Part shown: positions 18,220 through 26,362 of the stretch, piece after piece | How the letters are laid out: each line of letters opens with the position of its first letter | Position numbering within the stretch: the first letter of the stretch is position 1 | NCBI GenBank assembly: GCA_000496475.1 | Contig: AYMW01000002.1 | Coordinates: 558,001 to 622,000 of the forward strand | Direction: 5' to 3' | From: Betaproteobacteria bacterium MOLA814 | GTDB taxonomy: Bacteria; Pseudomonadota; Gammaproteobacteria; Burkholderiales; Burkholderiaceae_C | DNA length: 64,000 nt | Notes under the pieces: model-generated | The model's database searches: none | What the model saw: the letters and a program-made list of their open reading frames with translations, nothing else | Told to the model about the DNA's origin: nothing | Made by a program: the position numbers and the translations under genes

Positions 18220-18578
18220 GTTATCAGTCAAGGGGTATTGTCCAATCGATGGCTACCAAGGGGCAGTTAAGCCAGTCCACAAGAGTGGCTTGTCGTGACA
18301 TGAATCAGCCTGTGGCGTGCCACCAACGGACTCTAGCGGGTCACCAAGCGCACGCGTGTGTTTCTTGATGAGATGAGATGAGTGGCCCAATGCGGGAGCT
18401 GGGCGGATTGAACCAGGCGTTCGTGCCGACGGTCACTGAACAAGCACCCGCCTTGGGGCACGGTGATGCGTGCGTGTGTTTTGCGAGCACGTGCCCAACA
18501 CAGGGCTGAACAAGCGCTGCAAAGCAGCCCGGCACCGGACCGCCCTGTTAAACGCCTCACTGAGCCGAGTCGCAGCCA
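18220..18578. other. 359-base gap without a supported gene
   Basis: Lies between the convergent ferredoxin and DUF3299 genes. Open frames here (for example 18333-18560, minus) show no recognisable motif and no ribosome site. A small hairpin (ACTGA/TCAGT) overlaps the ferredoxin stop region, and a GATGA triplet repeat lies near 18368-18384. No U-tract terminator was found. Confidence 0.6.
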
Positions 18579-19172
18579 TTAATCCCGATACAGAGTCACC
18601 TTGGCTTGACCCATGTCATAACCAGTAACGGACTCGCCATTGACCGATTTGTTCGCTCTTATAACGCCTTGCACCCAGACTGTTTCCATGGTGGGAAAGC
18701 TCACCGGCTTGGCAGGTGTGACGTGAATAATTTGGTTGGCAGGCGGCGGTGGCGTATGCACACAAGCACCAAAATAGGGAACAAGCAAAAACGACTTTTT
18801 ATGCTGCGTGTCGCTGCCAATGGCCACTACAAATCCAGGAATCTTGATGCGCCTGCCGTCTAAATCGTCCCGGGTTGGCGCGTTGTCCCACTCCTTGCGC
18901 AGCGCCCGCATATAAGCCTGAGACTGTGGCGAATCGTCAATTAGAGATGATATTTTGTTGGCCAGCAGCTGCAAATGCGGGCTAGGCCTCCAGCCTGTTG
19001 GAATCAACTTGTCCCAACTCAAAGTCTCTACTGCTTGTTCAGCTTGGCCTGATTTAGACCATGCATAGCCGCCACCGCACGTGAGCGACAACAAACCAAC
19101 CGCACCTGCAGCTTGCAACCAACCACGGCGACGTTGCAACAGGGGCGTTTTAAACTGGTCAGCGTTATTCAT
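18579..19172 (-). CDS. DUF3299 protein, last gene of a metal-transport-type operon
   Basis: 197-residue exported or membrane-anchored protein with a basic, Arg-rich N-terminus and one hydrophobic segment (about 18-37). The DUF3299 core is clear: DLDGRRIKIPGFVV, FLLVPYFGACVHTPPPPANQ and a final ETVWVQGV. It starts 2 bases after the permease stop codon. DUF3299 proteins recur with ABC/FtsX transporters and DUF2796 proteins. It resembles the accessory component of the Vibrio ZrgABCDE zinc system, by recollection of that operon and not by a search. Confidence 0.85.
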   Translation of the reverse strand: MNNADQFKTPLLQRRRGWLQAAGAVGLLSLTCGGGYAWSKSGQAEQAVETLSWDKLIPTGWRPSPHLQLLANKISSLIDDSPQSQAYMRALRKEWDNAPTRDDLDGRRIKIPGFVVAIGSDTQHKKSFLLVPYFGACVHTPPPPANQIIHVTPAKPVSFPTMETVWVQGVIRANKSVNGESVTGYDMGQAKVTLYRD

Positions 19173-19174
19173 GG

Positions 19175-20419
19175 CTACAAACTCCTAGGGTTCAAACCCT
19201 CGTTCAACGATGTGGTGGCGCTTAGCCACGCAGGCAACAAGGCACTCACCATCGTAATAAGACCAAGACCGGCCACAATTACCACGGTTTCGCCGCTGAG
19301 CCATGCATGGCTGAGCACCACGCCGGTGGCGCTGCGCAACAGCTCGCCGCCTATCGCAATGGCCGTGTGCAACATCCCAATACCCAACAGCGCACCCACA
19401 CAAAAAGTGGCGAGCGCCTCAGTCAGCACCACAGCAACCAAACCAAGCGACGGTGCGCCGCAGGCACGTAAGACTGCAATTTCTTTGCGCCTGGCGTGCA
19501 GCGACATCAGCAAAGTTGCAGCCAAGCCCATACCTGAGCCCAACGCAACCAGCCAGGCCACCGCCGTCAGGGTCGATTGCACAATGCCCAAGGTTTGCCA
19601 CAACTCGTCTAACGCCACCCCTGGCATCACGGCTGTCATTGGTGGCGTGTCCATGGACTCAATATGGCGGCGCACCCTAAACACTGTGGCCGGGTTGTTG
19701 AGGCCTAACAACCAAGCATTGACTTGCCCGCCTTGGCGGTTGTCCAACTGCTTCATCAAGCCCTCAAAGGTGCTTTCAGATGCACCAGCGTGCACCGCTT
19801 GAAACCCTGCTAGCGATACCCAAACCGCTTGATCAACGGGTGACCCCGTAGCTGCTAAGAGGCCAACCACGTGAAACTTCACATGGTCATGCTGCTTGGC
19901 CAAACCGCTGAATTTGCCGTGAGAAAAATTCATCTCACTGCCCAAACTGGCGCCCAAAGCTTGGGCAGCCTTGATACCCAACACAACCTCCGTTGGGGCA
20001 TTAAACACACGGCCTTGGGCAAAGGCCAGTGGTTGACCTGCCGACTGGACATGCTCAAAATAAGCTGCGCTTGTGGCGACCACTGGCTGACGCTGAACAT
20101 AGTCACCCAACGCAACAGGCACCGCCCAGGCCACACCATCTATGGCGCGCAAGTTATCACCAGAGGCCACAGAAATCAAAGCGGTGCCCCTACCAATTTG
20201 GAAGACCGTATTGAGCAGTAACTCCAGCGGGCTGGCTCTTGCACCCACAATCAAGTCGACGCCAGAGACTGCTTTAGAAAAACTGTTTTTTGCGTCTTGA
20301 CCAACTTGGTGTATGGACAGTACCAAGGCAGTTGACAACGCAATAGCAACCACCACCAAGCTCAGAGACGTGCGTCGCGACCACGCACTTTTAAGGCCTA
20401 AGCCCAGCCATACATTCAT
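19175..20419 (-). CDS. ABC transporter permease, FtsX/MacB-type
   Basis: 414-residue inner-membrane protein with one N-terminal helix, a periplasmic domain of about 200 residues containing VDLIVGARASPLELLLNTV, and three C-terminal helices around LRACGAPSLGLV. This is the FtsX layout, not that of a classical importer. Its ATG overlaps the ATPase stop (ATGA). It forms a transporter with that ATPase. The His-rich neighbour suggests zinc or another transition metal. Confidence 0.9.
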   Translation of the reverse strand: MNVWLGLGLKSAWSRRTSLSLVVVAIALSTALVLSIHQVGQDAKNSFSKAVSGVDLIVGARASPLELLLNTVFQIGRGTALISVASGDNLRAIDGVAWAVPVALGDYVQRQPVVATSAAYFEHVQSAGQPLAFAQGRVFNAPTEVVLGIKAAQALGASLGSEMNFSHGKFSGLAKQHDHVKFHVVGLLAATGSPVDQAVWVSLAGFQAVHAGASESTFEGLMKQLDNRQGGQVNAWLLGLNNPATVFRVRRHIESMDTPPMTAVMPGVALDELWQTLGIVQSTLTAVAWLVALGSGMGLAATLLMSLHARRKEIAVLRACGAPSLGLVAVVLTEALATFCVGALLGIGMLHTAIAIGGELLRSATGVVLSHAWLSGETVVIVAGLGLITMVSALLPAWLSATTSLNEGLNPRSL

Positions 20420-21117
20420 GACACGGCTCCTTGTTCACGACTTGACGCGAAACTGGCAAAGTCAAATTGGTGGTCATACATGCCGCGCATGCTGTGGTCG
20501 TGACTCACCACCAACAAACATGTGCCACAAGCCTTGGTCTGATCAATCAAGGCCTGCATCAATGCCTGACTCGCCACGCTGTCCAGCGATGACGTCGGCT
20601 CGTCTGCAACCAGCAAATCCGGCTCTAACAACAAGGCCCTAACGGCGGCCACACGCTGCTGCTGACCGACTGACAAGGTATTGGCAGGCCTTGGCAAAAG
20701 TGCTTCAGGCAAGCCAAAAGCCTGGCATAAACCAACGAGGCGTGCCTCGATGGTGGCTGGCGATGTACCGGCTTTGCCGCGCAAACGCCATGCCAACAAC
20801 ATGTTGTCTCGCGCACTCAAATAAGGCAACAAATTGAACTGCTGAAACACGTAGCCAATATGCTGGCGACGCACCGCATCTTTGTGTGCTTCGCTTGAAC
20901 CATGCAAGGCCTGCCCTGCCACCCACACTTCACCATGCGAAATAGGCAGCACCCCCGTTAGCAGGCTCAGCAAACTGCTCTTGCCACAGCCACTCGGGCC
21001 AAACACCAAGTGGGTTTGACCCGCGCGCAAGGCCAGCGCATCTATACGAATCAGCGGCGTGGCACGTGGCCATGCAAACACCAAATCGCGCACTTGAACC
21101 ATGACTTGGTCGGTCAT
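20416..21117 (-). CDS. ABC transporter ATP-binding protein (LolD/MacB-like)
   Basis: 233-residue nucleotide-binding protein. Seen: Walker A GPSGCGKSS, Q-loop YVFQQFNLLPYLS, signature LSVGQQQRVAAVRALL, Walker B DLLVADEPTSSLD and the switch His in VVSHDHSM. Overlaps the genes on both sides by four bases, so translation of DUF2796, ATPase and permease is coupled. Energises the FtsX-type permease. Confidence 0.93.
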   Translation of the reverse strand: MTDQVMVQVRDLVFAWPRATPLIRIDALALRAGQTHLVFGPSGCGKSSLLSLLTGVLPISHGEVWVAGQALHGSSEAHKDAVRRQHIGYVFQQFNLLPYLSARDNMLLAWRLRGKAGTSPATIEARLVGLCQAFGLPEALLPRPANTLSVGQQQRVAAVRALLLEPDLLVADEPTSSLDSVASQALMQALIDQTKACGTCLLVVSHDHSMRGMYDHQFDFASFASSREQGAVS

Positions 21118-21743
21118 GGCAAGCTGAAGGTTCGGCTGGGAGAGCGTATTTCAAGGGCAAACTGTTTCTTGTTGACCACACCTTGCACGTAGACCGTCTC
21201 AATTTCAGGCCACATGTCCAATGCCAGTAAGTCAATGGCGACTAGGGCGCTGGGTTGCGCGCAGCGCCACGAGACCTGCCAAGATGCATCTGAGTGACCC
21301 GCCTCGTGACCAGCGTCATGACCGCTCTCATGGCCATGTTCATGCTTTTTGTCGTGCGCATGGTCGCTACCAACTGGCTGCGGCTTGAAGCCTGGCAACT
21401 CGATTTCGACACCTGTGACCGCACAACGTGCCGCGGTGTTGGGCGTTAACCACTGCTGAGCTTGGCTCATTTTCTGGTGGGCTTGCGCCAGCTGTTTATG
21501 CTCTTGTGTGTTTGTCGGTGCGTGCTCAAAGCCAACAACGCCATCCATTGGCAGCTGCCAACGAAGCGATAAGTCAGAACCGGACTGGACCACCTCCAAC
21601 TGCGCCACGCCGTGCTCGTGGCGCTCGCTCGCCACCGCCGTTGAGGTGGCCATAGCCAAGGCAACAAACATGGCTGCATGCACAGGAACGGGGCTCAGCA
21701 GCCTCAGGCTGGCAGGCAGCTTAGAGAATTTACATAAAGTCAT
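21114..21743 (-). CDS. DUF2796 His-rich periplasmic metal-binding protein (ZrgA-like)
   Basis: 209 residues, likely exported: hydrophobic segment about 18-39 ending ...TAVASE. A strong AAGGAG ribosome site sets the start. The mature N-terminus begins RHEHGVAQLEV, typical of DUF2796, and a His/Asp-rich loop (about 128-150, ten His) should bind zinc. The C-terminal ETVYVQGVV matches a motif in the last gene of the operon. DUF2796 is the periplasmic zinc-binding component in ZrgABCDE-type systems (family knowledge). No Zur box was recognised upstream. Confidence 0.85.
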   Translation of the reverse strand: MTLCKFSKLPASLRLLSPVPVHAAMFVALAMATSTAVASERHEHGVAQLEVVQSGSDLSLRWQLPMDGVVGFEHAPTNTQEHKQLAQAHQKMSQAQQWLTPNTAARCAVTGVEIELPGFKPQPVGSDHAHDKKHEHGHESGHDAGHEAGHSDASWQVSWRCAQPSALVAIDLLALDMWPEIETVYVQGVVNKKQFALEIRSPSRTFSLP

Positions 21744-21796
21744 AGCGACTCCTTAGATTTGAAAAAAACCAAACGCACGGGTGCGCTGTGTGTGTT

Positions 21797-22183
21797 TTAA
21801 ATCAGAGAAATCGGCGGTGCTCTTGCCAAATAGGCCGCTGTGCGCGGGCCATGCATAAACCGGAATGCATGACAGGCGACTGGGCCAAGCGCAACAGACG
21901 CCATAACCAACATGGCGGCCGTGAGCACTGCGAAGCTGCACAACAGGCCACTGAGCATGTCGCACAAGTCGCTACCCTCTTCGTGGTCGAGCACGTCCGA
22001 GGGTGCCAGGTTTGAGGCGACAGCGTGGGCCGTGTGTTGCGAGGCAACGTCGTGATGCGCAGGGTGCTGTGTCTCGTGCACCAAACCGACAGTTTGAGCC
22101 AACAGCACCATCAAGGCAACCACCACCCACGCAAGGGGGTGACGCAAGCGGCGCATCAAAGCTCTGTGGCTGGTCTGAGACAT
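21797..22183 (-). CDS. DUF2946-like small membrane protein
   Basis: 128 residues from the ATG at 22183 (MSQTSHRALMRR). ATG at 22189 is equally possible and the frame is open to 22315; no good ribosome site decides. It has one N-terminal helix (about 17-35), a His-rich loop with HETQHPAHHD, a Cys pair in DLCDMLSGLLC, a second helix and the tail YLARAPPISLI. The tail Arg-Ala-Pro-Pro is typical of DUF2946 proteins. First gene of the metal operon, 53 bases before the DUF2796 gene. A metal-handling role is inferred. Confidence 0.65.
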   Translation of the reverse strand: MSQTSHRALMRRLRHPLAWVVVALMVLLAQTVGLVHETQHPAHHDVASQHTAHAVASNLAPSDVLDHEEGSDLCDMLSGLLCSFAVLTAAMLVMASVALGPVACHAFRFMHGPRTAAYLARAPPISLI

Positions 22184-22362
22184 GTTCATATGGTAACGCA
22201 GGCCCATGGGTGCATCAGCCACAACGCTTGTTGTCAGCTTGGGCGGTGGCTGCTGCTTGAGGCACTTGGTACAACCCGGGCGAATGCATTGCGCCGCACC
22301 AAGGTGGTGCAGCATGCGCTGTCACGACTGGTCAGCGCACAGGTATGTCGAATGCGCGTGCA

Positions 22363-22524
22363 TCAAACAGGTTTGTTCTTGGCCTTGCCTTTCAACGCAA
22401 CCGACGTCATAACGCTTGCACGCACAGGCTCAGCCACACTGCCCAGGCCTAAGGTTTTGTCAACAGGGGTTGATTTTTTCGGCTTTTTAGATTCTTTGTT
22501 GGTTTTTTGCTGACCTTTTGCCAT
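22363..22524 (-). CDS. Small basic conserved-looking protein, 53 residues
   Basis: Short gene beginning MAKGQQKTNKESKKPKK and ending KGKAKNKPV. The Lys-rich N-terminus resembles a widespread small betaproteobacterial protein of unknown function that begins MAKGQ and continues KKPKK. GGAGATCGTC upstream supplies a ribosome site. Divergent from the aminotransferase gene. Its charge suggests nucleic-acid or ribosome binding, but no function can be assigned. Confidence 0.7.
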   Translation of the reverse strand: MAKGQQKTNKESKKPKKSTPVDKTLGLGSVAEPVRASVMTSVALKGKAKNKPV

Positions 22525-22810
22525 GACGATCTCCATAAAAATTAAAACCGAATCTTACGCTCGAAATCAGACAATTGCGCTCGCACCGAGATGCTGCGCC
22601 CGTATGTCCAGCAAAAAAAATACTGCGCCCCGCCGCTGGCGGCTTGCCAGCAAGGTTTGACACTGGCCTGTGTCTAAGTGTTGCCCATGGGCCACATCAA
22701 CGCTCTAAAATGACTATTTAGTTGAACAGCTTTCACCACCTCACGCTGCGAGGCAAACAAATAGCCTCGACTGCGTTTATTTCATTTCCACTTGTCACAG
22801 GTACCGTCAC

Positions 22811-24007
22811 ATGTCCATGTTTTCCGCCGTAGAAATGGCCCCCCGCGATCCAATTTTGGGTTTGAACGAGCAGTTTGCTGCCGACAGCAACCCCAACAAA
22901 GTGAACTTGGGTGTTGGTGTTTATTACGACGACAACGGCAAGTTACCTTTACTCAAGTGCGTGCAAGCCGCTGAAGCCCAGCTGATGGCAACGCCAAAAC
23001 CACGCGGCTATTTGCCCATAGACGGAATTGCTGCATACGACGGTGCAGTCAAGGGGTTGGTATTTGGTCAAGACAGTGAGCCTGTGCAGTCTGGCCGGGT
23101 TGCCACCATTCAAGCCATTGGAGGCACTGGAGGCCTTAAGGTTGGCGCTGACTTTTTAAAGCGCCTAAAGCCCGAAGCCACCGTCATGATCAGCGACCCC
23201 AGCTGGGAGAACCACCGCGCTTTGTTTACCGCAGCTGGTTTTCATGTTGAGAGCTACCCCTATTACGACGCGGCCAAGCGTGGCGTGAACTTTGACGGCA
23301 TGCTGGCAGCGCTTGACAACGCGCAGGCCGGCACAGTTGTTGTGCTGCACGCCTGCTGTCACAACCCAACTGGTTATGACATCAGCCCAGACCAATGGGC
23401 GCAAGTGGTGCAAGTCGTTAAAGACCGCGGCCTGGTCGCTTTTTTAGACATGGCCTACCAAGGCTTTGGCTACGGCATTACCCAAGACGGCGCAGCCGTG
23501 CAGCAATTTGTGACTGCAGGCCTTAGCTTTTTTGTAGCCACCTCTTTTTCCAAAAGTTTCAGCTTGTACGGCGAACGTGTGGGGGCTTTGAGCTTGCTGT
23601 GCACCGACAAACCCGAAGCTGACCGTGTGTTGAGTCAGCTTAAAACCGTTATTCGTACCAACTACTCCAACCCTCCCACGCACGGCGGCGCAACTGTTGC
23701 GACCGTATTGGGCACGCCTGAGTTGCGTGAGCTGTGGGAGCAAGAGTTGACTGAGATGCGCGAACGCATCAAGGCCACACGACAGCAGCTGGTGGACGGC
23801 TTAAAAAACGCAGGTGTCGAACAAAACATGGGCTTCATTACCAGCCAAATTGGCATGTTCAGCTACTCCGGACTGAGCAAAGATCAAATGGTGCGTCTGC
23901 GCAACGAGTATGGTGTCTACGGCACAGATACAGGGCGCATGTGTGTGGCGGCGATCAACAGCGGCAACTTGGCATACGTGTGCAAGTCCATAGCGGCTGT
24001 TTTATAA
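22811..24007 (+). CDS. tyrB: Aromatic amino acid / aspartate aminotransferase
   Basis: PLP-dependent class I aminotransferase, 398 residues. Seen: ADSNPNKVNLGVGVYYDD (substrate region), ACCHNPTGYD around the cofactor Asn, FLDMAYQGFG with the Asp contacting the pyridine nitrogen, and the Schiff-base Lys K248 in ATSFSKSFSLYGERVG. This pattern is the AspC/TyrB group that transfers amino groups from aspartate, Tyr, Phe or Glu to 2-oxo acids. The exact specificity cannot be read from sequence alone. Monocistronic, with a divergent small gene upstream. Confidence 0.92.
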   Translation: MSMFSAVEMAPRDPILGLNEQFAADSNPNKVNLGVGVYYDDNGKLPLLKCVQAAEAQLMATPKPRGYLPIDGIAAYDGAVKGLVFGQDSEPVQSGRVATIQAIGGTGGLKVGADFLKRLKPEATVMISDPSWENHRALFTAAGFHVESYPYYDAAKRGVNFDGMLAALDNAQAGTVVVLHACCHNPTGYDISPDQWAQVVQVVKDRGLVAFLDMAYQGFGYGITQDGAAVQQFVTAGLSFFVATSFSKSFSLYGERVGALSLLCTDKPEADRVLSQLKTVIRTNYSNPPTHGGATVATVLGTPELRELWEQELTEMRERIKATRQQLVDGLKNAGVEQNMGFITSQIGMFSYSGLSKDQMVRLRNEYGVYGTDTGRMCVAAINSGNLAYVCKSIAAVL

Positions 24008-24092
24008 GCAGTCACTCACACAATACGTCAGCCGTCTCACAGCCTGGGACATCCATGTCGCCATTCGACTGGTCATCCGCCGCTTAGCCTGT

Positions 24093-24109
24093 TATATTGC
24101 ACTGCAGCA
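24093..24109 (+). promoter_or_regulatory. Possible phaZ promoter with TGC-rich element
   Basis: A TATATT -10-like hexamer (24093-24098) overlaps TTGCACTGCAGCA (24097-24109), about 20-35 bases before the phaZ start. TGC-rich motifs are recognised by PHB regulators of the PhaR type in several genera. Here this is a visual match only. Confidence 0.4.
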
Positions 24110-24129
24110 TTTATTATTAAAGGGTCCGC

Positions 24130-25623
24130 ATGCTATATCAAATTTACGACGCGCAACGAGCCCTCATGGAGCCTTTTGCAGAGTTTGCCCAAGCCACCGC
24201 AAAGCTGTATGCAACGCCAACATCCCCTTTGAGTACAACGCCCTTGGCGCAGCGCATGGCAGCTGGCTACGAGCTGTTGTACCGCTTAGGCAAAGACTAC
24301 GAGAAGCCTAGTTTTGGCATTCAAACCCTTGAAATTGAGGGGGCTGAAATTGTCATTAACGAGCGCGTTGTCACTGACAAACCTTTCTGCGAGCTGCGTC
24401 ACTTCAAGCGCTTCACTGACAACGAAGCAACTTTATCTGAGATGGCAAGCCAGCCAGTTGTGCTGATTGTGGCCCCGCTGTCGGGGCATTACGCCACACT
24501 CCTGCGTGACACGGTTAAATCCATGCTCAAGAGCCACAAGGTGTTTGTGACCGATTGGCGCAACGCCCGCTTGGTGCCTCTGGAAGAAGGTGAATTTCAC
24601 CTCAGTGACTACGTCAACTACATCCAAGAGTTTATCCGTGACTTACAAGCCCAGTACGGCGATTGCCATGTCATGAGCGTGTGCCAACCAACCGTGCCTG
24701 TGCTGGCTGCCGTGTCACTGATGGCAACACGCGGCGAACAACTGCCCCTGTCCATGACCATGATGGGCGGTCCAATCGACGCACGGCGCAGCCCGACTGC
24801 AGTTAACACATTGGCTACAGACCGCAATTTAGCCTGGTTTGAAAACAATGTCATTTACCCCGTACCCACCACATTTGCTGGTGCAGGCCGGCGTGTGTAC
24901 CCGGGGTTTTTGCAGCACACTGGTTTTGTAGCCATGAACCCGGACCGCCACGCACAAAGTCATTACGACTACTTCAAACAGCTCATGAAAGGCGATGACG
25001 CCAGCGCCGAGGCTCACCGCAAGTTCTACAACGAGTACAACGCTGTGCTCGACATGGACGCTGATTACTACCTAGAAACCATAGACGTCGTATTCCAACA
25101 GTTTAAGTTGGTAGAGGGCACATGGGATGTAACCAACCCACAAGGCAAGCTCGAGCGCGTTCGCCCAGCAGACATCAAGGGTTGTGCGCTGTTGACCATA
25201 GAGGGTGAGTTAGACGACATTTCAGGCTCAGGTCAAACCGAAGCTGCTCATGGCTTGTGCTCTGGTATTGCCGCTAACAAACGCCGCCACATTGAAGTCG
25301 AAGGTGCAGGGCATTACGGCATCTTTAGTGGGAGCCGGTGGCGCAATGTGGTGTACCCAGAAGTAGAGGCTTTTATCAAGTCAGCGCAAAGCAGCCACGT
25401 GGTCGCAGGAAACAGCGCCAAACAGCAGATGGCCAATGCACCGAAGCATGATGTAGCCAACCAAACAAAGACCTCCAAATCAGCTGCGCCCAACACGTCT
25501 AAGGCGATGGCAACCAAGCCGACATCAAAAGCTATTACAAAACAGGTTGCGAAACCGGTTGTAAAGCCAGCGACCCCGCCCGCAGCTGCCTCCAAAGCAG
25601 CAACACGCAAGCGCGCCACTTAA
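24130..25623 (+). CDS. phaZ: Intracellular polyhydroxybutyrate depolymerase with Lys/Ala/Pro-rich tail
   Basis: Degrades stored PHB on intracellular granules. 497 residues, preceded by a good AAAGGG ribosome site. The nucleophile is C185 in SVCQPTV, as in Ralstonia-type PhaZa depolymerases where Cys replaces Ser. The acid is D362 or D363 (GELDDISGSG) and the base H395 (EGAGHYGIFSG). The core ends near residue 420. The last 75 or so residues are a low-complexity Lys/Ala/Thr/Pro tail like those of histone-H1-like or PhaM-type proteins, possibly for DNA or granule attachment. Confidence 0.92.
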   Translation: MLYQIYDAQRALMEPFAEFAQATAKLYATPTSPLSTTPLAQRMAAGYELLYRLGKDYEKPSFGIQTLEIEGAEIVINERVVTDKPFCELRHFKRFTDNEATLSEMASQPVVLIVAPLSGHYATLLRDTVKSMLKSHKVFVTDWRNARLVPLEEGEFHLSDYVNYIQEFIRDLQAQYGDCHVMSVCQPTVPVLAAVSLMATRGEQLPLSMTMMGGPIDARRSPTAVNTLATDRNLAWFENNVIYPVPTTFAGAGRRVYPGFLQHTGFVAMNPDRHAQSHYDYFKQLMKGDDASAEAHRKFYNEYNAVLDMDADYYLETIDVVFQQFKLVEGTWDVTNPQGKLERVRPADIKGCALLTIEGELDDISGSGQTEAAHGLCSGIAANKRRHIEVEGAGHYGIFSGSRWRNVVYPEVEAFIKSAQSSHVVAGNSAKQQMANAPKHDVANQTKTSKSAAPNTSKAMATKPTSKAITKQVAKPVVKPATPPAAASKAATRKRAT

Positions 25624-25642
25624 ACACTGGTGAACTTGAGTT

Positions 25643-26305
25643 ATGCAGGACCTAGTCGCACGTATCCACCAAGCGTTGCCGCAAACACAGTGCTCACGCT
25701 GCGACTACCCGGATTGCTTGTCCTACGCGCGGGCCATAGCCAGCGGGGAGGCGGACATTAACCAATGCCCGCCCGGCGGCGAAGAAGGCGTCAGCCGCTT
25801 GGCGAAGATCACTGGGCAAGCTGTTCGCCCTCTCAACGACAACAATGGCTTTGAAGGACCAGTGACTGTAGCCATCATTGATGAAGCTTGGTGTATAGGC
25901 TGCACACTGTGCATCAAGGCTTGTCCAGTAGACGCCATTGTAGGTACCAACAAGGCCATGCACACAGTCATTGAAAGCGCTTGCACAGGCTGCGAGCTGT
26001 GCATTCCAGCCTGCCCTGTTGACTGCATCAACTTAGACAGCGTCTCGGGTCAGCAAACTGGGTGGCAAGCATGGAGCGCAAGCCAAGCCGATACGGCGCT
26101 GAGCCGTTACACCGCTAGGCAAACAAGACTTGCTCGTGAAGACGCAGAACACAACGAGCGCTTGGAGGCAAAGGCGCAATCAAAATTGGTCGATGTGGGC
26201 GCTGCCAGCCATTACACAGACCCGGCTGTGCTGGACAGCAAGCGCGCAGTCATAGAAGCTGTATTGGCCCGAGCAGCGGCTAAGCGAGCCGCACAGACCA
26301 AATAA
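25643..26305 (+). CDS. rsxB: RnfB/RsxB-like ferredoxin (soluble form)
   Basis: 220-residue iron-sulfur protein. The N-terminal Fe-S domain has C17, C20, C25 and C42 ([10 protein letters not shown]...QCPPGG). Two [4Fe-4S] motifs follow: [12 protein letters not shown] and [12 protein letters not shown]. The C-terminal 70 residues are charged and helical. The hydrophobic anchor of membrane RnfB is absent and no other rnf gene is nearby, so this is a soluble electron carrier. It starts 20 bases after phaZ on the same strand. The partner is unknown. Confidence 0.87.
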   Translation: MQDLVARIHQALPQTQCSRCDYPDCLSYARAIASGEADINQCPPGGEEGVSRLAKITGQAVRPLNDNNGFEGPVTVAIIDEAWCIGCTLCIKACPVDAIVGTNKAMHTVIESACTGCELCIPACPVDCINLDSVSGQQTGWQAWSASQADTALSRYTARQTRLAREDAEHNERLEAKAQSKLVDVGAASHYTDPAVLDSKRAVIEAVLARAAAKRAAQTK

Positions 26306-26362
26306 GTCACATGCTTTTATAGGCTTTCAGCTTGTAAGTCCCAAGGCTTAGAACGTACATTT

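Noticed and set aside
18333-18560. 75-codon leftward open frame in the gap after DUF3299
   Set aside because: No ribosome site, no motif, odd Arg/Cys/Ser content. Kept only as gap description.
22184-22362. Zur box ahead of the metal operon
   Set aside because: No AT-rich palindrome of the GTTATA/TATAAC type was found by eye; a motif scan would be needed.
22635-22651. GCTGGC/GCCAGC hairpin as terminator
   Set aside because: No adjacent T-run in either direction, and it lies between divergent genes.
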